Program-made: the position numbers and the translations under genes
The notes under the pieces: model-generated
What the model was told of the DNA's origin: nothing
What the model saw: only the letters and a program-made list of their open reading frames with translations
Databases searched by the model: none
Shown here: positions 1 through 11,680 of the stretch, piece by piece
How positions within the stretch are numbered: the stretch's first letter is position 1
How the letters are laid out: each line of letters begins with the position of its first letter
Assembly: GCF_027409185.1 (NCBI RefSeq)
Contig: NC_084469.1
Coordinates: 78,155,918-78,219,917 of the forward strand
Source: Cynocephalus volans
Lineage: Eukaryota; Chordata; Mammalia; Dermoptera; Cynocephalidae
DNA length: 64,000 nucleotides
Direction: 5' to 3'

Positions 1-122
1 GCCTCAGCGTCTCCATCTGTCGAATGAGAATTAAATAATACAACCTACCTCTTAGAGTTGCAAACAAGATAATGAATGTGAACTGTGCTTGGCACAGAGC
101 AGCACCCAATAACTGTTAGTTC
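1..122 (+). repeat. MIR fragment
   Basis: The left edge reads like the middle and 3' part of a MIR: a cctcag...ccatctgt...aatgag block, then an attaaataatac stretch, then tgcttggcacagagcagcacccaataactgtta. It is truncated by the window edge. MIR is an ancient tRNA-derived SINE shared by all mammals, so it says little about lineage. Confidence 0.7.
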
Positions 123-847
<725 letters not shown>

Positions 848-1728
848 TGTCAGACCCTCACCTTATTCCTGGAACTGCCTTTGGCCTGTGAAACCTGAGA
901 CAACCCCCCATCCTGAAAAGCCACAAACAGAGGGAGGAGAGAGAAATCCCCCTTTTGGGATGCAGGCTCCAGAAGTTACCTTCAGCAGGCTTTGCTCATT
1001 GGAGTTGTGGGGAGGAGGAGGCCGTGTGCGAGGAATCCTATTTCCCCAGCTCTCCGGCAGAGAGGACCAAAGTCTTCCCACATCATGGGACTTTTCCACA
1101 GCTTCTGGAAACAGACCAGCCCAACACCAGACTGTTCTGGCTCCAGAGACTGTCTGCCGCTGAACTGTGAATGCCCAGAGACCCCACCTGCCTCCCTTTC
1201 CTGAACTCCCGGAGGCTTGTGTCATAACCTTGATTGGGGTGTGTGGCTCTCAGTTTGCTCTTTCTTTCTCTCTCTTCTTTTTTGCAACAGCTGGATATAG
1301 TCAATGTCCCTGACAGGAAGGTTGTGCATTTGGCTCACTCCACACTGTTTATAGGAATAATTTAATATTTTAACTTGGTGTATTATTAATGAATTATGGG
1401 AATGATCAGGATCAGACTGGGATTGCATAAATGGAAGGCAACAAGGCTTTGGTTCTCCAGTAAGTGGAGTGTTGAGTGAGTGCTGGTGGGAAGGAAGGGG
1501 GAGGGATTCACATTCCTTAATCCCCAGAAAAATGTCCTTCTGCTAATGTGTTTCCTCATATCAAAAGTCTGTCAATTTCAACCCTCTAGCATCTGAGCTA
1601 TCTGCCTTGAAAAATATTTCGCTGTTTACTAACATGTCTGTCAGCCTTTCTTTTCTCCCCTTGCATCTATTTTGTTTTCATTTTGCCTCAAAAGCATTTT
1701 CATCTGAAATCAAATAGACATGTTTGCA

Positions 1729-1734
1729 AATAAA
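1729..1734 (+). terminator. Candidate polyadenylation signal AATAAA
   Basis: A canonical AATAAA lies downstream of the 57-codon frame with no other gene between them. If the exon starting at 636 is a terminal exon, its 3'UTR would be about 0.9 kb. The region 848-1728 holds no recognised repeat. Confidence 0.3.
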
Positions 1735-1849
1735 TGATGACATAACACGTTTGAGAGGCAGGATTGGGGATCTGAGATTAGAGGACCAGCCGGGAAGGGG
1801 TGGGTGTAATGCTGTAGAACGGGAGTGAGACAGGAGGCCAGGGAGCCTT

Positions 1850-1990
1850 TGCTCTGTGCCAGGCGTCATGCTGAGAACCTTACACGGAACCCCATTTTAT
1901 AGACGGGGAAATTAAGTGATTTGCCTGAGTATGGCCAGCCTGGATGGAGCAGAACCCAGATTTGAACGGTGTGGCTTCTGAACTCATGCG
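1850..1990 (-). repeat. MIR fragment
   Basis: The order tgtgccaggcgtcatgct, ccccattttatagacggggaaa, then cagaacccagatttgaac is the reverse complement of the MIR core and tRNA-like region. Confidence 0.65.
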
Positions 1991-2183
1991 GAATCCTACT
2001 TAAAGTGGAGGGGCTTTCCCATGAATAAGCTAAAATGCAAGTCCCTTTGCTGTCTGTGCATAGTGGGGACCATTTCTCTTTATTCATTTGGACCTGTCCT
2101 CCTAGGAGAAGTAAGTAACTGATCAGCTTGGACTTACCTTACTGCACGTTGGGTGATGCACCGAGAATCTTTCATTTTCACTC

Positions 2184-2337
2184 TGGTGATGGGGGAGGGG
2201 GAGGGAAGAGAGGAGAGAAAAGGGAAGGAAGGAGGGAGAAGGAGATGGAAGAGGGAGAGAGAGAGAGAGTGGAAGGTGGAAGAAAGAGGGGGAGAGAGGG
2301 AAGGGAGAGGGAGGTGGAGGGTGGAGGGAGAAGCAGG
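2184..2337. repeat. Purine-rich (GGGAGA/GGAA)n low-complexity tract
   Basis: About 150 bases are almost entirely G and A on the plus strand. Charged frames (RGEKREG...) can be read through it, but they are artefacts of composition. Mirror-repeat purine tracts of this length can adopt triplex or slipped structures. Confidence 0.9.
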
Positions 2338-2339
2338 AA

Positions 2340-3230
2340 GCTACTGGAATGGATCCGTTTTTTTGGCCATAAAAACTTGAGAAACTGAATAGGATTCTTT
2401 TAAGACAATGATAAGGTGACCATGGTAGAGAAGGAAATAAGGAAGACAGAACAAGAAGTAAAGCAACTTAACCTGAACATTGACTACAAAAGGTTCCTTT
2501 TGCTTCAGCAGGGCCTGCTGTCTTCCAAAAAAGGAGCAGGAGGGATGGGGCCTCACCAGCTGGCCCAAAGCCCTGTTCTGTCCCTACGGGTGCTAAAGCA
2601 TTCAGTGGGCCAGGAAACAGGCCTGGGCTTGCAGCTGGGGATCAGGAAGTTTGAGGCCTCTTTCTACAGCTTCCTGGGGATAGGCCAAGCTCTGGGAACA
2701 GCTTTCAATTTTCTTTAGACAACTCTGTTTTTCTCCCTCCTCCTTTCTAATGGAAATTCACCCTGCAAAGCAGGACTGTGTCTGGTAAGAGCTGCTCACG
2801 TCCACACTCAGAACCCTGTGGAAAGAATTCTCAGCTGGCGGTCAGGCTTGAGGCTGGGAAGTGCTGATTGCACCAGCTCCTGAGGGGCAGAACTCAGCCA
2901 GCTTCTTACCAAATCAGACAGAAGGAGGGTCCAGGTCCTTGGAAGTTCAGAAGCAGGGTGGTTTGTTTTGCTTCCTTGTGGGATGGAGCAAAATGCTCAT
3001 TTAATTAAATTCAAGGTCTCTAAGGACTTTTAAAAACAGAATTCTTCTTCCACCTCCAGCTGTGGCAGGCATGCTGCAATTTGCCAGGAAGTTAATCTGT
3101 AACAGGGAAAAGGACCCAGTTTCTTTCTAAGGACATTCCAGTTGTTCCACTGGGGCTCGGTATCACTCAACCATCTCCCTCTGAGACTCAGGAATGCAAG
3201 TGCCTGGTGAGAATGGTCAGGATTAAGTCT
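2340..3230. other. Unassigned intergenic or intronic stretch
   Basis: A 100-codon frame at 2416-2718 shows no recognisable domain. I see no repeat family that I can name with confidence. Confidence 0.3.
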
Positions 3231-3347
3231 AATGAAATACTACTTCAGCTTCTGGAGAGACAGCCCTGCACATGTCTTGGAAGTTATTACTCTAGTCCAC
3301 TTCCCAAACTGCTGGAAGAGGAGAGGTTTGTTTATTAGTTATCTATC

Positions 3348-3530
3348 CTTCTTTCCTTCCTTCTTTCCTTCCTTCTTCCTTCCTTCCTTCTTCCTTCCTT
3401 CCTTCCTTCCTTCCTTCCTTCCTTCCTTCCTTCCTTCCTTCCTTCCTTCCTTCCTTCCTTCCTTCCTTCTTTCCTTCCTTCCATCTATTCATCCATCTCT
3501 TTATCCATCCATTCATCATCCATTTATTTA
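3348..3530. repeat. (CTTC)n / (CATC)n microsatellite
   Basis: A long run of ccttccttc repeats changes into catccatc and catttatt repeats. It resumes (3632-3660) on the far side of a SINE insertion, so the SINE landed inside the microsatellite. Confidence 0.95.
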
Positions 3531-3632
3531 GTTTGTTGTTTGTTTTTGGTGGCTGGACAGGGCAGGGATTGAACCCTGGATCTTGGTGTTATCAGCACCA
3601 TATTCTAACCAACTGAGCTAACTGGCCAGCCC
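3531..3632 (-). repeat. tRNA-Ile-like SINE, monomer
   Basis: Read on the minus strand it gives ggccagttagctcagttgg (A-box region), a ggtgctgataacacc anticodon-arm-like hairpin, and a gggttcaatccc B box. It ends in a short A-rich tail directly after a cca-like end. The tRNA-unrelated body typical of most SINEs is absent. It is flanked by similar ccatttat sequence on both sides, but the microsatellite makes a target duplication ambiguous. Confidence 0.8.
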
Positions 3633-3974
3633 CCATCCATCCATTTATCCATCCATCCTTCCAGCTCTTATCCCGGATTTTTCAGTTATGCGAGGAAATA
3701 AATTTCCTCTTTTAAACCAGTTCATTCATTCATAGTTAACATTAAATATTTGTTGAGTTTCTACTCTTTGTCACTCACTCATTCATTCATTCATTCAATT
3801 ATTCATTATTAACTCAGTAGTTACTGAATGACTACTCTATGCCAAACTTCTTAGTGTTAATAAAATGTTGAAGTGCTGTCTTTGTAGGAGCACAGCCTGG
3901 AATAAGTTGGTCCAGAGAGATCTTTCCATTCTTGGGGAGACCCAAGTTGAGCCTTCAAGAGTAAGCTGGTATGA

Positions 3975-4084
3975 GGCTGGCCGGTTAGCTCAATTGGTTA
4001 GATGTGGTGTTATAACACCAACGTCAAGTGTTTGGATCCCTATACCAGCCAGGCCAGCTGCCAAAAAAAAAAAAAAAAAAAAAA
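3975..4084 (+). repeat. tRNA-Ile-like SINE, monomer
   Basis: The body reads ggccggttagctcaattgg ... ggtgttataacacc ... gtttggatccc, then ends in a long A-run. Flanks agtaagctggtatga (3960-3974) and agtaagttggaatta (4085-4099) match at 12 of 15 positions, consistent with a decayed target duplication. The A and B boxes of the internal pol III promoter are recognisable. Confidence 0.85.
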
Positions 4085-4237
4085 AGTAAGTTGGAATTAA
4101 CCAGAGAAAGAAGGTATTTCAGAAGGGAAATGTATGACCCAAAGTTGGATGAAAGAAGCTGCTTGAGGCATGATGGGCAGTGTCATAGGAGCCTGAAGTG
4201 TACATCACATAGTGACCGGGAGGTAAAGCTGAACCAG

Positions 4238-4653
4238 CGTATTAGTCTGTTTCTGTTGCTTATAACAAAATACCTGGAACTGGGTGATTTATAAGAAAAC
4301 AAAATTTATTGCTTACAGTTTTGGAGGCTGGGAAATCCAAAGTCCAGGGAACACATCTGCCAAGGATCTTCTTGGCAGTGGCTTTACTGCAATGCAGGAG
4401 TCTCACATGGCAGAAAACGGTGGAGCAGAGAGAGAGAGAGACTAACTTCCTCATTCGCTCTCTTTTTAAAGCCCTCTGAACCATGCCCCTGACAACCATT
4501 ATTAATCCGTTCACCACAGCATGGTCCTTCAATCTAATCACCTCTTCAAGGCCCCACCTTTCAATGACCTTAATAGGATTTTCCACCCTCTTAACAGTCA
4601 CAGGGGGGATCAAGCTACTAATACATAAAATGTGGGGGACACAATCCATATCA
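4238..4653 (-). mobile_element. Solo LTR, MaLR-like family A, copy 1
   Basis: Begins cgtattagtctgtttctg and ends aatccatatca. Both flanks carry the 5-bp duplication ACCAG (4233-4237 and 4654-4658), as expected for ERVL/MaLR integration. It contains ttataagaaaacaaaatttattgcttacag (split here only by its own length), which in reverse complement supplies an AATAAA near the 3' end. Closely similar copies occur at 11220, 11681 and 62313. The minus orientation follows from the AATAAA position and the similarity to MST/MLT1-type LTRs. Confidence 0.75.
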
Positions 4654-4659
4654 ACCAGT

Positions 4660-5500
4660 GACGAGGATCAGATCGCGGAGAGTCTTGTATTTCATTCTGA
4701 GAGGCTGAGAGTCCATCCTGAGGGTGATGGGGAGTCCACTGAGGGGTTTTAGGGAGAAGAATGATGCTACGACTTCAACCGCTTTTTACTGCTTGGTATC
4801 CTGTCTTCTGCTAACAAATCCCATCTTTCCCCCTCAGGGAACCCTTTTCTCACCCACTCTCAGTTTACACGATTGGGTGGGGATAATCCCGTTCTCAGAC
4901 TCCAGGGTGAGCACTGCATGTCCCTGCTCAAAGTGACTGGTTCCAGAGACGCCATATAGTCCAAACTAGTCCACTGAGAGTCTTACTTGGCTTTCTATTG
5001 AAGCAGTTTGGGAAGAAGCATTTGTGTTTTTTTAGAATTAACAAAATTGTAGGATTTATGCCTGGAGCCTCTTAGTGGTAATTTTACTACTGCTGGGGAG
5101 GTCCTGCTTGAGAAGGAAGCCACAGTGGTGAATAGAGTCGAGAGAGGCGAGACATGTTCCTGATGAACTTATCTGGGCAACTAGACCCAACCATGCCAGA
5201 AGCTAATACTACATCTAGGTGATTTACATGAGCCAGTAAGTTGTCACTTTTTTGCTTAGAGTGGTTTGAATTTGGTTTCTGTCATTTTCAGAGAGTTCTG
5301 AGTAAATCAGATCAACTTAGGTTCGTACATGAGGTAGAACACCCTGGTAGCTCTTTGAACAGAGGATGAAGGAGGGAGTGATAAAGCCAGAAGCATAATA
5401 CCGATTAGGAGGCAATTGTCTGACCTAGGGAAGAAGGGTGTATGATCAGGGCTGTTACTATGGTAGGGGAAGGAAAATGTTCTTTTTCCTCTACCCATCT
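4660..5500. other. Unassigned stretch
   Basis: No credible gene or named repeat. Several short frames are present, but none shows a domain. Confidence 0.3.
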
Positions 5501-5529
5501 TAGGTTCATTATGTTACAGGGCACACTCA

Positions 5530-5965
5530 GCTCCTGGCTGAGGCTTCCCAAAATTGAAACTGAACTCACAGGTCCAGCTGCCTGCCCCCAGACAAAAGCA
5601 AACCAATGAAAAGTCACATGTTGGTGAAAATGGAAGTCAGCTTTTATTCGGGAATACTGGTGAGCTGAGGAGAGATGTTAGGCTAACCCATCTCCCCATG
5701 GTAAACCTGAAGAATGGCCAGGCCAAAGCCACCTCCAAGACTTTTGTGTACTGAAGGGTTTTTAAAGAGGGGGATGAGGGAATGGAATGTGGGAAATGAA
5801 AAGTAGGAGGGAGGGATGTGTGAGCTATGAGGGGTCTGTGTTTATGAGTCAGGTACAAGGTCTCGCCAAGGCCTGGTCTGGTTTCTGCTCCTGTCCTTAT
5901 CTCAGGGTCTGGGTAGTGCGTGCAAGTCTGCAGCTTCAGGCTGGCTGGAAAACAACTTTATATTC
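5530..5965 (-). repeat. Possible LTR-like interspersed repeat
   Basis: A block with cttttattcggg near its left side gives AATAAA on the minus strand, followed by a purine-rich body. It resembles a solo LTR in the minus orientation like its neighbours, but I found no clear terminal duplication and cannot name the family. Confidence 0.35.
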
Positions 5966-6139
5966 ATATAAATAATGTCATCTTGCCTCATAACCAAAGT
6001 TCAAAATATCAAAGGAAAGAGGGAACTCAGAAATGCATGCCAAAAGAAAAAAAACCCCAAACAACAACAACAACAAAAACAGTGTTTTTAAAAATCTTTT
6101 AGATTCCCATGTTGTTTTAGGTCCCAATATGGCTTCAGT

Positions 6140-6630
6140 CCTGCTCACTCTATCAATTGGCTGGGGCCCTGCAAATTAGGCCAACACAAGACAGAGTAAC
6201 AAGAGAGCAGTTTATTATCATGTGCAGCACAGATCATGCAGGAAAAACCTTAGTGATGAGTAACTCAAGTGGTTGTTTAGAACTCGGGGTTATACAGCAT
6301 CTTAAAAAAATGACAGTACATTTGTAGAGAAATGACATGACAAAAGAAAGTGATTTTGAGCTTTTAGGAGGTGGCAAATTGTGAGAAGGTGAATATATGG
6401 CAGAAACTAATGGAAGATAAGGGTTGTCTTAGCAAGGTTTGTTGTGTATATTCCTCTAGTGCCATCTCTGGGCTGATAAGAGTCAAGAGTTGTCTCCCAT
6501 GATTAAGAATCCTCCTGCCCTTCCTAGTAGAGAGGGAGGAGGCAGAGTTTTTGTTATGTCTGCTTTTTCCCAATTGCCTTCAGCTCAAAATAATCCCTAT
6601 GTCAGAGTGGCATATTTTGCAGTGGCATTC
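6140..6630 (-). mobile_element. LTR-like repeat family B, copy 1
   Basis: Shares an ordered set of blocks with 12575-13140 and 14935-15475: gtaacaagagagcagtttatt, gagaaatgacatgacaaa, gcaaggtttgttgtgta, gggctgataagagt, ccttcctagtagagaggga, and a terminal ggcatattttgcagtggcat. The opposite-strand reading (tgccacnnnaaaatatgcc) and the internal AATAAA fit a solo LTR in the minus orientation. No internal region is present. Confidence 0.6.
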
Positions 6631-6639
6631 CCTTCACTA

Positions 6640-7060
6640 CTTACAGTTATTCTGTGACCAGCCACAGAATCTCAGTGTCACACAAGCAAAATCTTTTTCT
6701 TCTTGTTCATGTGTCTGTGGGTCACTATGATTAAGGTGATCTAGGCTACCTAAGATGTGTTCACATGGCAAAGGGCAGGAGTGCAGGAGACCACATCCAG
6801 CTGCACAACGACAGTCATATTCTTTATCATCCCACTGCCCACAGCAAGTCACGTGGTCAAACCCAACTACAGGATGGGGAACTGCCCTCTTCTCATGGTG
6901 GTGTGAGGTGGGGGAATACATATGTACTGAACAACAATCCACTTTACCACAAAAGGTATAAAATAAAGAGGATAAATTCAAGAAATATTTAGGGGGTAAA
7001 ATCAATAGGTTTTGGTGATTGATTTTACATAGGGGTGGAGGGAAAGTCAAGGTTTTGAAT
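6640..7060 (-). repeat. Possible ancient interspersed repeat
   Basis: Contains gtgttcacatggcaaagggcagg and agcaagtcacgtggtcaaaccc (the latter split across lines). These resemble the reverse complement of ancient mammalian LTR repeats that carry ggccaatg...tcacatggcc motifs. Assignment is weak. Confidence 0.3.
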
Positions 7061-7224
7061 TGGGTGATGGGACTAATAATGGTGCTGCCACATGAGAAAG
7101 GGCCTCTGGCAGGAGGGGCAAGGTTAGAGGAAAGATGAAGAGTTGAGCTTCAGAGGGGTTGAGTTTGTGGTGCTCTTGGGAGAAAACAAACACAATGATA
7201 GCAAACTCTTATATCACTGTAACT

Positions 7225-7750
7225 GTTACCAGACTACGGGGGTCCGTCCCTCGGGCCAAGTCCAGGGTAGGAGGAAAAGGCTTTATTACTTGCAAGTAAG
7301 GAGAACACTGGGAATCGCTCCCAAAGCAGTGTCTCCCCAAGCAAGGGAAAGGGCTCATCTTGTATAACCAAAGTTCCCGCCTAACTCTGTGCCCAAGTTC
7401 TCATTGAGAGACTCTAATGTAAATGAAAGATACAAGCTTGTTCTATTTGGATTGGTTGACTATGGGATATAGTTCACTGGTCAGTTCTGAAGCCAAATTT
7501 GCATTTGGACCCAGGAAGGAATGTGGCCTTTGGGCAACAGTGGGACCTCAGGAAGTTGTCACCTGGGCTAAACGAGCCCTCGGCTAGTACAGGTTACAGT
7601 ACATGTTGAGACTTCTTGTCGTGGCTAACCCATGACATAAAACAGGGGCAGGTAGGTGTGGAGATCTCAGCTCCTCCTTGGGCAGAGATTCACCAAAGTC
7701 CATATCTGCGGCCCGTGTTTAAGCTTCAGCCAATGTATTTTGAGGATAGT
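7225..7750 (-). repeat. Possible solo LTR, unnamed family
   Basis: The block begins tgttaccagactacggggg and has ggctttattac about 50 bases in, giving a near-AATAAA on the minus strand, then a 400-bp body. The layout resembles a minus-strand LTR (R/U5 at left, U3 at right). No target duplication was recognised. Confidence 0.4.
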
Positions 7751-7992
7751 CTAGTGTTTCGTGGTTCATGACTTCCTGCTACCTCGTGCAAGAACAGAAA
7801 TTCAGAACAAAGGGTTGACTGGTTTACTTCCGGTTTCAGACCTTTCAGCAGCTGCAAGTCCCTCGGCATTTAGGAGACCCTGGACCCTAGGTTACATTAC
7901 TATGTCCAGCACTGTTCCAAATGCATTATATATAGGACTCATTTAATCCTCACAACCACCCTATACTCATTTTATAGATTAAAGCACAGGAG

Positions 7993-8620
7993 GTGTGATG
8001 GTTAATTTTATGTGTCAATTTTTTTTTTTTTTTTTGGCAGCTGGCTGGTAAGCAGATCTGAATCCTTGACCTTGGTGTTATCAGTACCACACTCTGATCA
8101 AGTGAGCTAACCAGCGAGCCCTATGTGTCAATTTGACTGGGCTAAGAAATCTCCCAATAGCTTGGTAAAACTTTATTTCTGGGTTTGTCTGTGAGGGTGT
8201 GTCTGAAAGAGATTAGCATTTGCATCAGTAGACTAGGTAAAGAAGATCTACCCTCACCAACATGGGTGAGTATTATTGAATCCACTGAAGGGCCAAATAG
8301 AACAGTAAGAGCATGGGAGAATTTCCTCTCTCTCTTCTAGAGCTGGGACATCCGTCTTTTGCCCTCAAACATTGGAGCTCCTGGTTCTCAGGCCTTTGGA
8401 CTCTGGGACTTAAGCAGTGGTCTCCATGGTTCTCAGGCCTTCAGAGTCAGACTGAATTACACCACTGGCTTTCCTGGCTCTCCAGCTTGTAGATGGCATA
8501 TCATGGAACTGCCAGATCTCCATAATCGTTTAAGTCAATCCCTGTAAAAAATCACCTCTTATATATCTCTATATATCTTATTGGTTCTGTTTCTCTGGAG
8601 GACCCTGACTAATATGAGGT
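7993..8620 (+). repeat. Ancient LTR-like repeat interrupted by a SINE
   Basis: Starts gtgatggttaattttatgtg and ends tggttctgtttctctggagg (last block ctgactaata). I know this pair of ends from an ancient mammalian dispersed repeat whose name I cannot give with certainty. Bases 8022-8121 are a later SINE insertion. The 62-codon frame inside (8359-8547) is made of repeat sequence and is not a gene. Confidence 0.6.
8022..8121 (-). repeat. tRNA-Ile-like SINE with perfect 13-bp TSD
   Basis: A T-run is followed by ggcagctggctggtaag..., the reverse complement of a tRNA-like monomer ending ggttagctcac at its 5' side. The target duplication tatgtgtcaattt occurs at 8009-8021 and 8122-8134 without a mismatch, so the insertion is fairly young relative to the repeat it sits in. 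Confidence 0.9.
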
Positions 8621-8739
8621 TAAATAACTTACACCAGCTCTTTTGGCTCTTAAGGACAGAGCTGGGGCATGAACAAGGCAATTTGGCTCTAGAGGCTGAG
8701 ATTCAGGGTATTCGTTTGGGAGTGGGGACCCTCTTGGAC

Positions 8740-8970
8740 CCCCCAAAGTTACTATAATGGTTATTTTGAAGTGAAAACATTTGAGCTGCAGAAGATGCAG
8801 AAAGAAATCTTATCTGAACTTTCCTTATGTGACTAAAGCACAGCCTCCCCCAAATACAGCTGCCATTAAACCCTCCAAGGGAGTTTCCTGTGAATTCAAT
8901 CTGCCAAGGAAACAGATTGCCCATTTCAATTAGCATCAAAAAGCCCAGTAGAACTTTTCCTACTCTCCCA
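8740..8970. other. Non-repetitive stretch of conserved-element character
   Basis: Contains catttcaattagcatcaaaa, tgtgaattcaatctgcc and similar AT-rich homeodomain-like words, with no recognisable repeat. This is a candidate conserved noncoding element; only an alignment would show it. Confidence 0.25.
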
Positions 8971-9389
8971 TTAAAGCCCTAACCACCACCCCCTTCTGTT
9001 AAGTTGATAATATAAAACTTCGCTGTAGGCTATTCCATGAGTTTCCCATTACTGGAAACTCCTATGTGCAAGTGTGAAAAAAACCCTTGTTAATCTGTCT
9101 TTTCTCAGTTAAACTTACAGGCCCCCAACCATTGGATCCAAGTTGGAAGAGGAAAAGTTTTCCTTCCAACAGAGTTATCAGCACACTCTGGAAGTTAAAG
9201 CCCTGGAGGAGATTAGTCTCCTGCATCCTCTCCTCACACTCACATACCCTGAGGGGAGGGACTGCCTGCAGCAGAAGAGCACGTTTCAAGGACAAAACTC
9301 TGGAAAAACCAATATTTAAAGGACAAGTGGGGCAAAAAAGCCACAAAGGGGCCAGAGAAGAACTAGGGGTCAGATTGATGAGAGATGAT

Positions 9390-9620
9390 GACCAATGGCT
9401 GTCACTTGTCAAGCACTTAACAAGTGCCAGGCATTGTGCTCAAAGATGCTTTACAGGCATTATCTAATTCGCTCCTCATGATGGCTCCGCAAGGCAGATA
9501 AAATTCACACATTATGGGTGAGACAACACATTTATGAAGGTTGCATGAATGAACTGCCCAAGTTAAGTATTAATGGCAGAACAATAATTCGAACTCTAGA
9601 GGCCAAGGTTTTAACTATGG
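9390..9620 (-). repeat. MIR
   Basis: The order caagtgccaggcattgtgct, tttacaggcattatctaatt, then gaactgcccaag and aattcgaactctagaggcc is the reverse complement of a long MIR. Confidence 0.75.
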
Positions 9621-9639
9621 TAGTAGGTAGAACAGTGTC

Positions 9640-9885
9640 CCTCCCCATATTCATGTCCACCTGGGACCTCAGAATGTGACCTTAGTTAGAAATAGGGTTT
9701 GAAGATGTAATCAAGTTAAGATGAGGTCATATTGGATTACAGCCCTAAATCTAATAACTGATATCTTCATGAGGGAAAGGAGAGGGGGATTTGGATGCAG
9801 AGACATAGAAGAAGAAAACCATGTGAAGATGGGGTTAGAGACTGGAGTTATGCTGCCACAAGCCAAGGAACACCTATGACAAAGA
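9640..9885 (+). repeat. Partial MaLR-type LTR
   Basis: Words such as acctcagaatgtgaccttag, aaatagggtttgaagatgta and atcaagttaagatgaggtca match an MLT1/MST-like LTR known in all placental mammals. The 3' half is missing. Confidence 0.6.
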
Positions 9886-10006
9886 TTCCTTTGCATGACC
9901 TCGGGCTCTGTCTTTGGCCTGTTTAGTTTAGTTTAGCTGGGTGAGTTTAGCAAAAATCCTTCAGCCTTGATACCTGACCAATTCCTCATTCCCTGCTCTT
10001 GATATC

Positions 10007-10402
10007 TGTTTTAGTCCATTTTCTCCTGCTGTAACAGAATAGCTCAGACTGGCTAATTTATAAAGAAAAGAAATTTATTCCTTACAGTTCTGGATGCTGG
10101 GAAGTCCAAGGTTGAGGGGCCTGCATCTGTTGAGGGCCTTCTTGCTGCACCATCCCACAGTGGAGGGCAGAACAAGAGAGCATGTGTGCGAGAGCAAAAG
10201 AGCAGGAGGGGGTCAGACTTGCTTTTATAAGAAGCCCACTCTTAAAATAATTAAGCCCATTCCCATGATAATAACATTAATCCATTCACAAGGGAAGAAC
10301 CCTCATGGCCTAATCACCTCTTAATTGTTCCACCTCTTCATACCATCGTAATGGCAGTTAAATTTCAACATGAGTTTTGGAAGAGACATTCAAACCATAG
10401 CA
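10007..10402 (-). mobile_element. Solo MaLR-type LTR with 5-bp TSD
   Basis: Runs from tgttttagtccattttctcc to aaaccatagca. The duplication ATATC occurs at 10002-10006 and 10403-10407. Length 396 and the internal aatttattccttacag block (AATAAA on the minus strand) fit an MST/MLT1-class solo LTR. It interrupts an older unassigned element whose halves are 9899-10001 and 10408-10476. Confidence 0.8.
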
Positions 10403-10477
10403 ATATCTTATCACCCTGGCCTGCCTTCAACAAGAATTATGTTGATTTGGTCTAGCAAGAATGTCCCCTTATCCCTT

Positions 10478-10873
10478 GCTGTGGGTTGAATGTTTGGCCC
10501 CTCCAAAGCTCATGTTGGAACTTCATTTCTAATAAGATATATGAAAGGAGGGGCCTTCGAGAGGTGATTGGGTTGTGAGGACTATGGATTAATGGGCTAA
10601 TGGTTTAATGGATTATCATGGGTGTGGATTGGTTGCTTTATAAGGAGAGCAAGTGAGCACATTAACAAGAGCTCTTCCTCAGTCCTCGTTATGTGACTGC
10701 CTGTGTTGCCACAGGACTCTGTAGTGTGTTCCCACCAAGAAAAGGCCTTACCAGATGTGCCCCCTGGACTTGGACTTCTCAGCCTCCAGAACTGTAAGAA
10801 ATGAACCTCTTTTCTTTATACATTACCCAGTTTCAAGTATTCTGTTATAAGCAACAGAAAAAGGTCTAATACA
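10478..10873 (+). mobile_element. MaLR-type solo LTR
   Basis: Starts near tgtgggttgaatgtttggcc and ends aggtctaatacac. Diagnostic words are gaggggccttcgagaggtga (consensus ggggcctttgggaggtga), cagcctccagaactgtaag and ttctgttataagcaacag. It lies in the opposite orientation to the LTR at 10007. No exact target duplication was found. Confidence 0.75.
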
Positions 10874-11064
10874 CCTCTGATGTTTCCTCTTAGTAATTTT
10901 TCATTCATTGATCCCCAACCTGCCCCTTGGCTATAAATTCCCATTTTTCCTTGTTGTAGTCCAAGTTGACCTCAATCTCTTTACCCTGCTACAAAATCAC
11001 ATTATAATAGTTCCCCTGGATATAATCTGTCTTACTGTCTTTAACAAGTATCATGAAAAATTTT

Positions 11065-11672
11065 TTCTTTAATACCTGGGGACACTGGAAGCTGGAAGAG
11101 TCAAGGAAGGATTCTTTCCAAAGGGAGCATGGCCCTGCTGTCACCTTGATATCAGACTTGTGGCCTTCAAAACCATAAGAGAATAAATTCCTGTTGTTCT
11201 AAGTCTCCCGTTTTGTGGTCATATTAGTCTGTTTCTGGTGCTTATCACAGAACACCTGAAACTGGGTAATTTGTAAGAAAATTAAATTTATTCTTTATGG
11301 TTTTTAGAGGCTGGGAAGTCCAAAGTCCAGGGAACGTATCTTGTGAGGGCCTTGTTGGTGGTGGCTCTACACAGCAATGCAGGGTTATCATATGGTGAGA
11401 ATGGCTGAGCAAGAGAGAACTAACTCCTCACATACTCTCCTTTTAAATCCAGCAGAACCATGCCCATTACTCCATGAATGGATCATTACATTCACTAGGG
11501 CACTGTCCTCACACTCTAATCACTTCTTAAAGGTACCATCTTTCAATCACCATAATAGGATTTCCTACCATCTTAAAACTGTTACAGTGGGGATTAAGTT
11601 TCAGTGAGCTTTGGGGGAACATTCAATCCACAGCATTGGTACTTTTTTACAGCCACTCTAGGAAATTGAAAG
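11065..11672 (+). repeat. MLT1-like LTR 3' half, split by a younger LTR
   Basis: The left part (to 11219) reads gacactggaagctggaagag ... gagaataaattcctgttgtt ... gttttgtggt. The right part (from 11636) continues ttggtacttttttacagcca ... ctaggaaattg. Joined across the gap this is the usual 3' end of an MLT1-type LTR, so the element at 11220-11635 inserted into it. Confidence 0.6.
11220..11635 (-). mobile_element. Solo LTR, MaLR-like family A, copy 2
   Basis: Same family as 4238-4653: catattagtctgtttctggtg, then aaatttattctttatgg, ending attcaatccacagca. The flanks GTGGT (11215-11219) and TTGGT (11636-11640) are a 5-bp duplication with one mismatch. It is nested in an MLT1-like element. Confidence 0.75.
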
Positions 11673-11680
11673 TCACTATG

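Noticed and set aside
3232-3531. 99-codon Ser/Pro/Phe-rich frame
   Set aside because: It is a translation of the (CTTC)n microsatellite.
3975-4084. Possible functional tRNA-Ile gene
   Set aside because: The acceptor stem does not pair properly, and an A-run with target-duplication-like flanks follows. It is a SINE.
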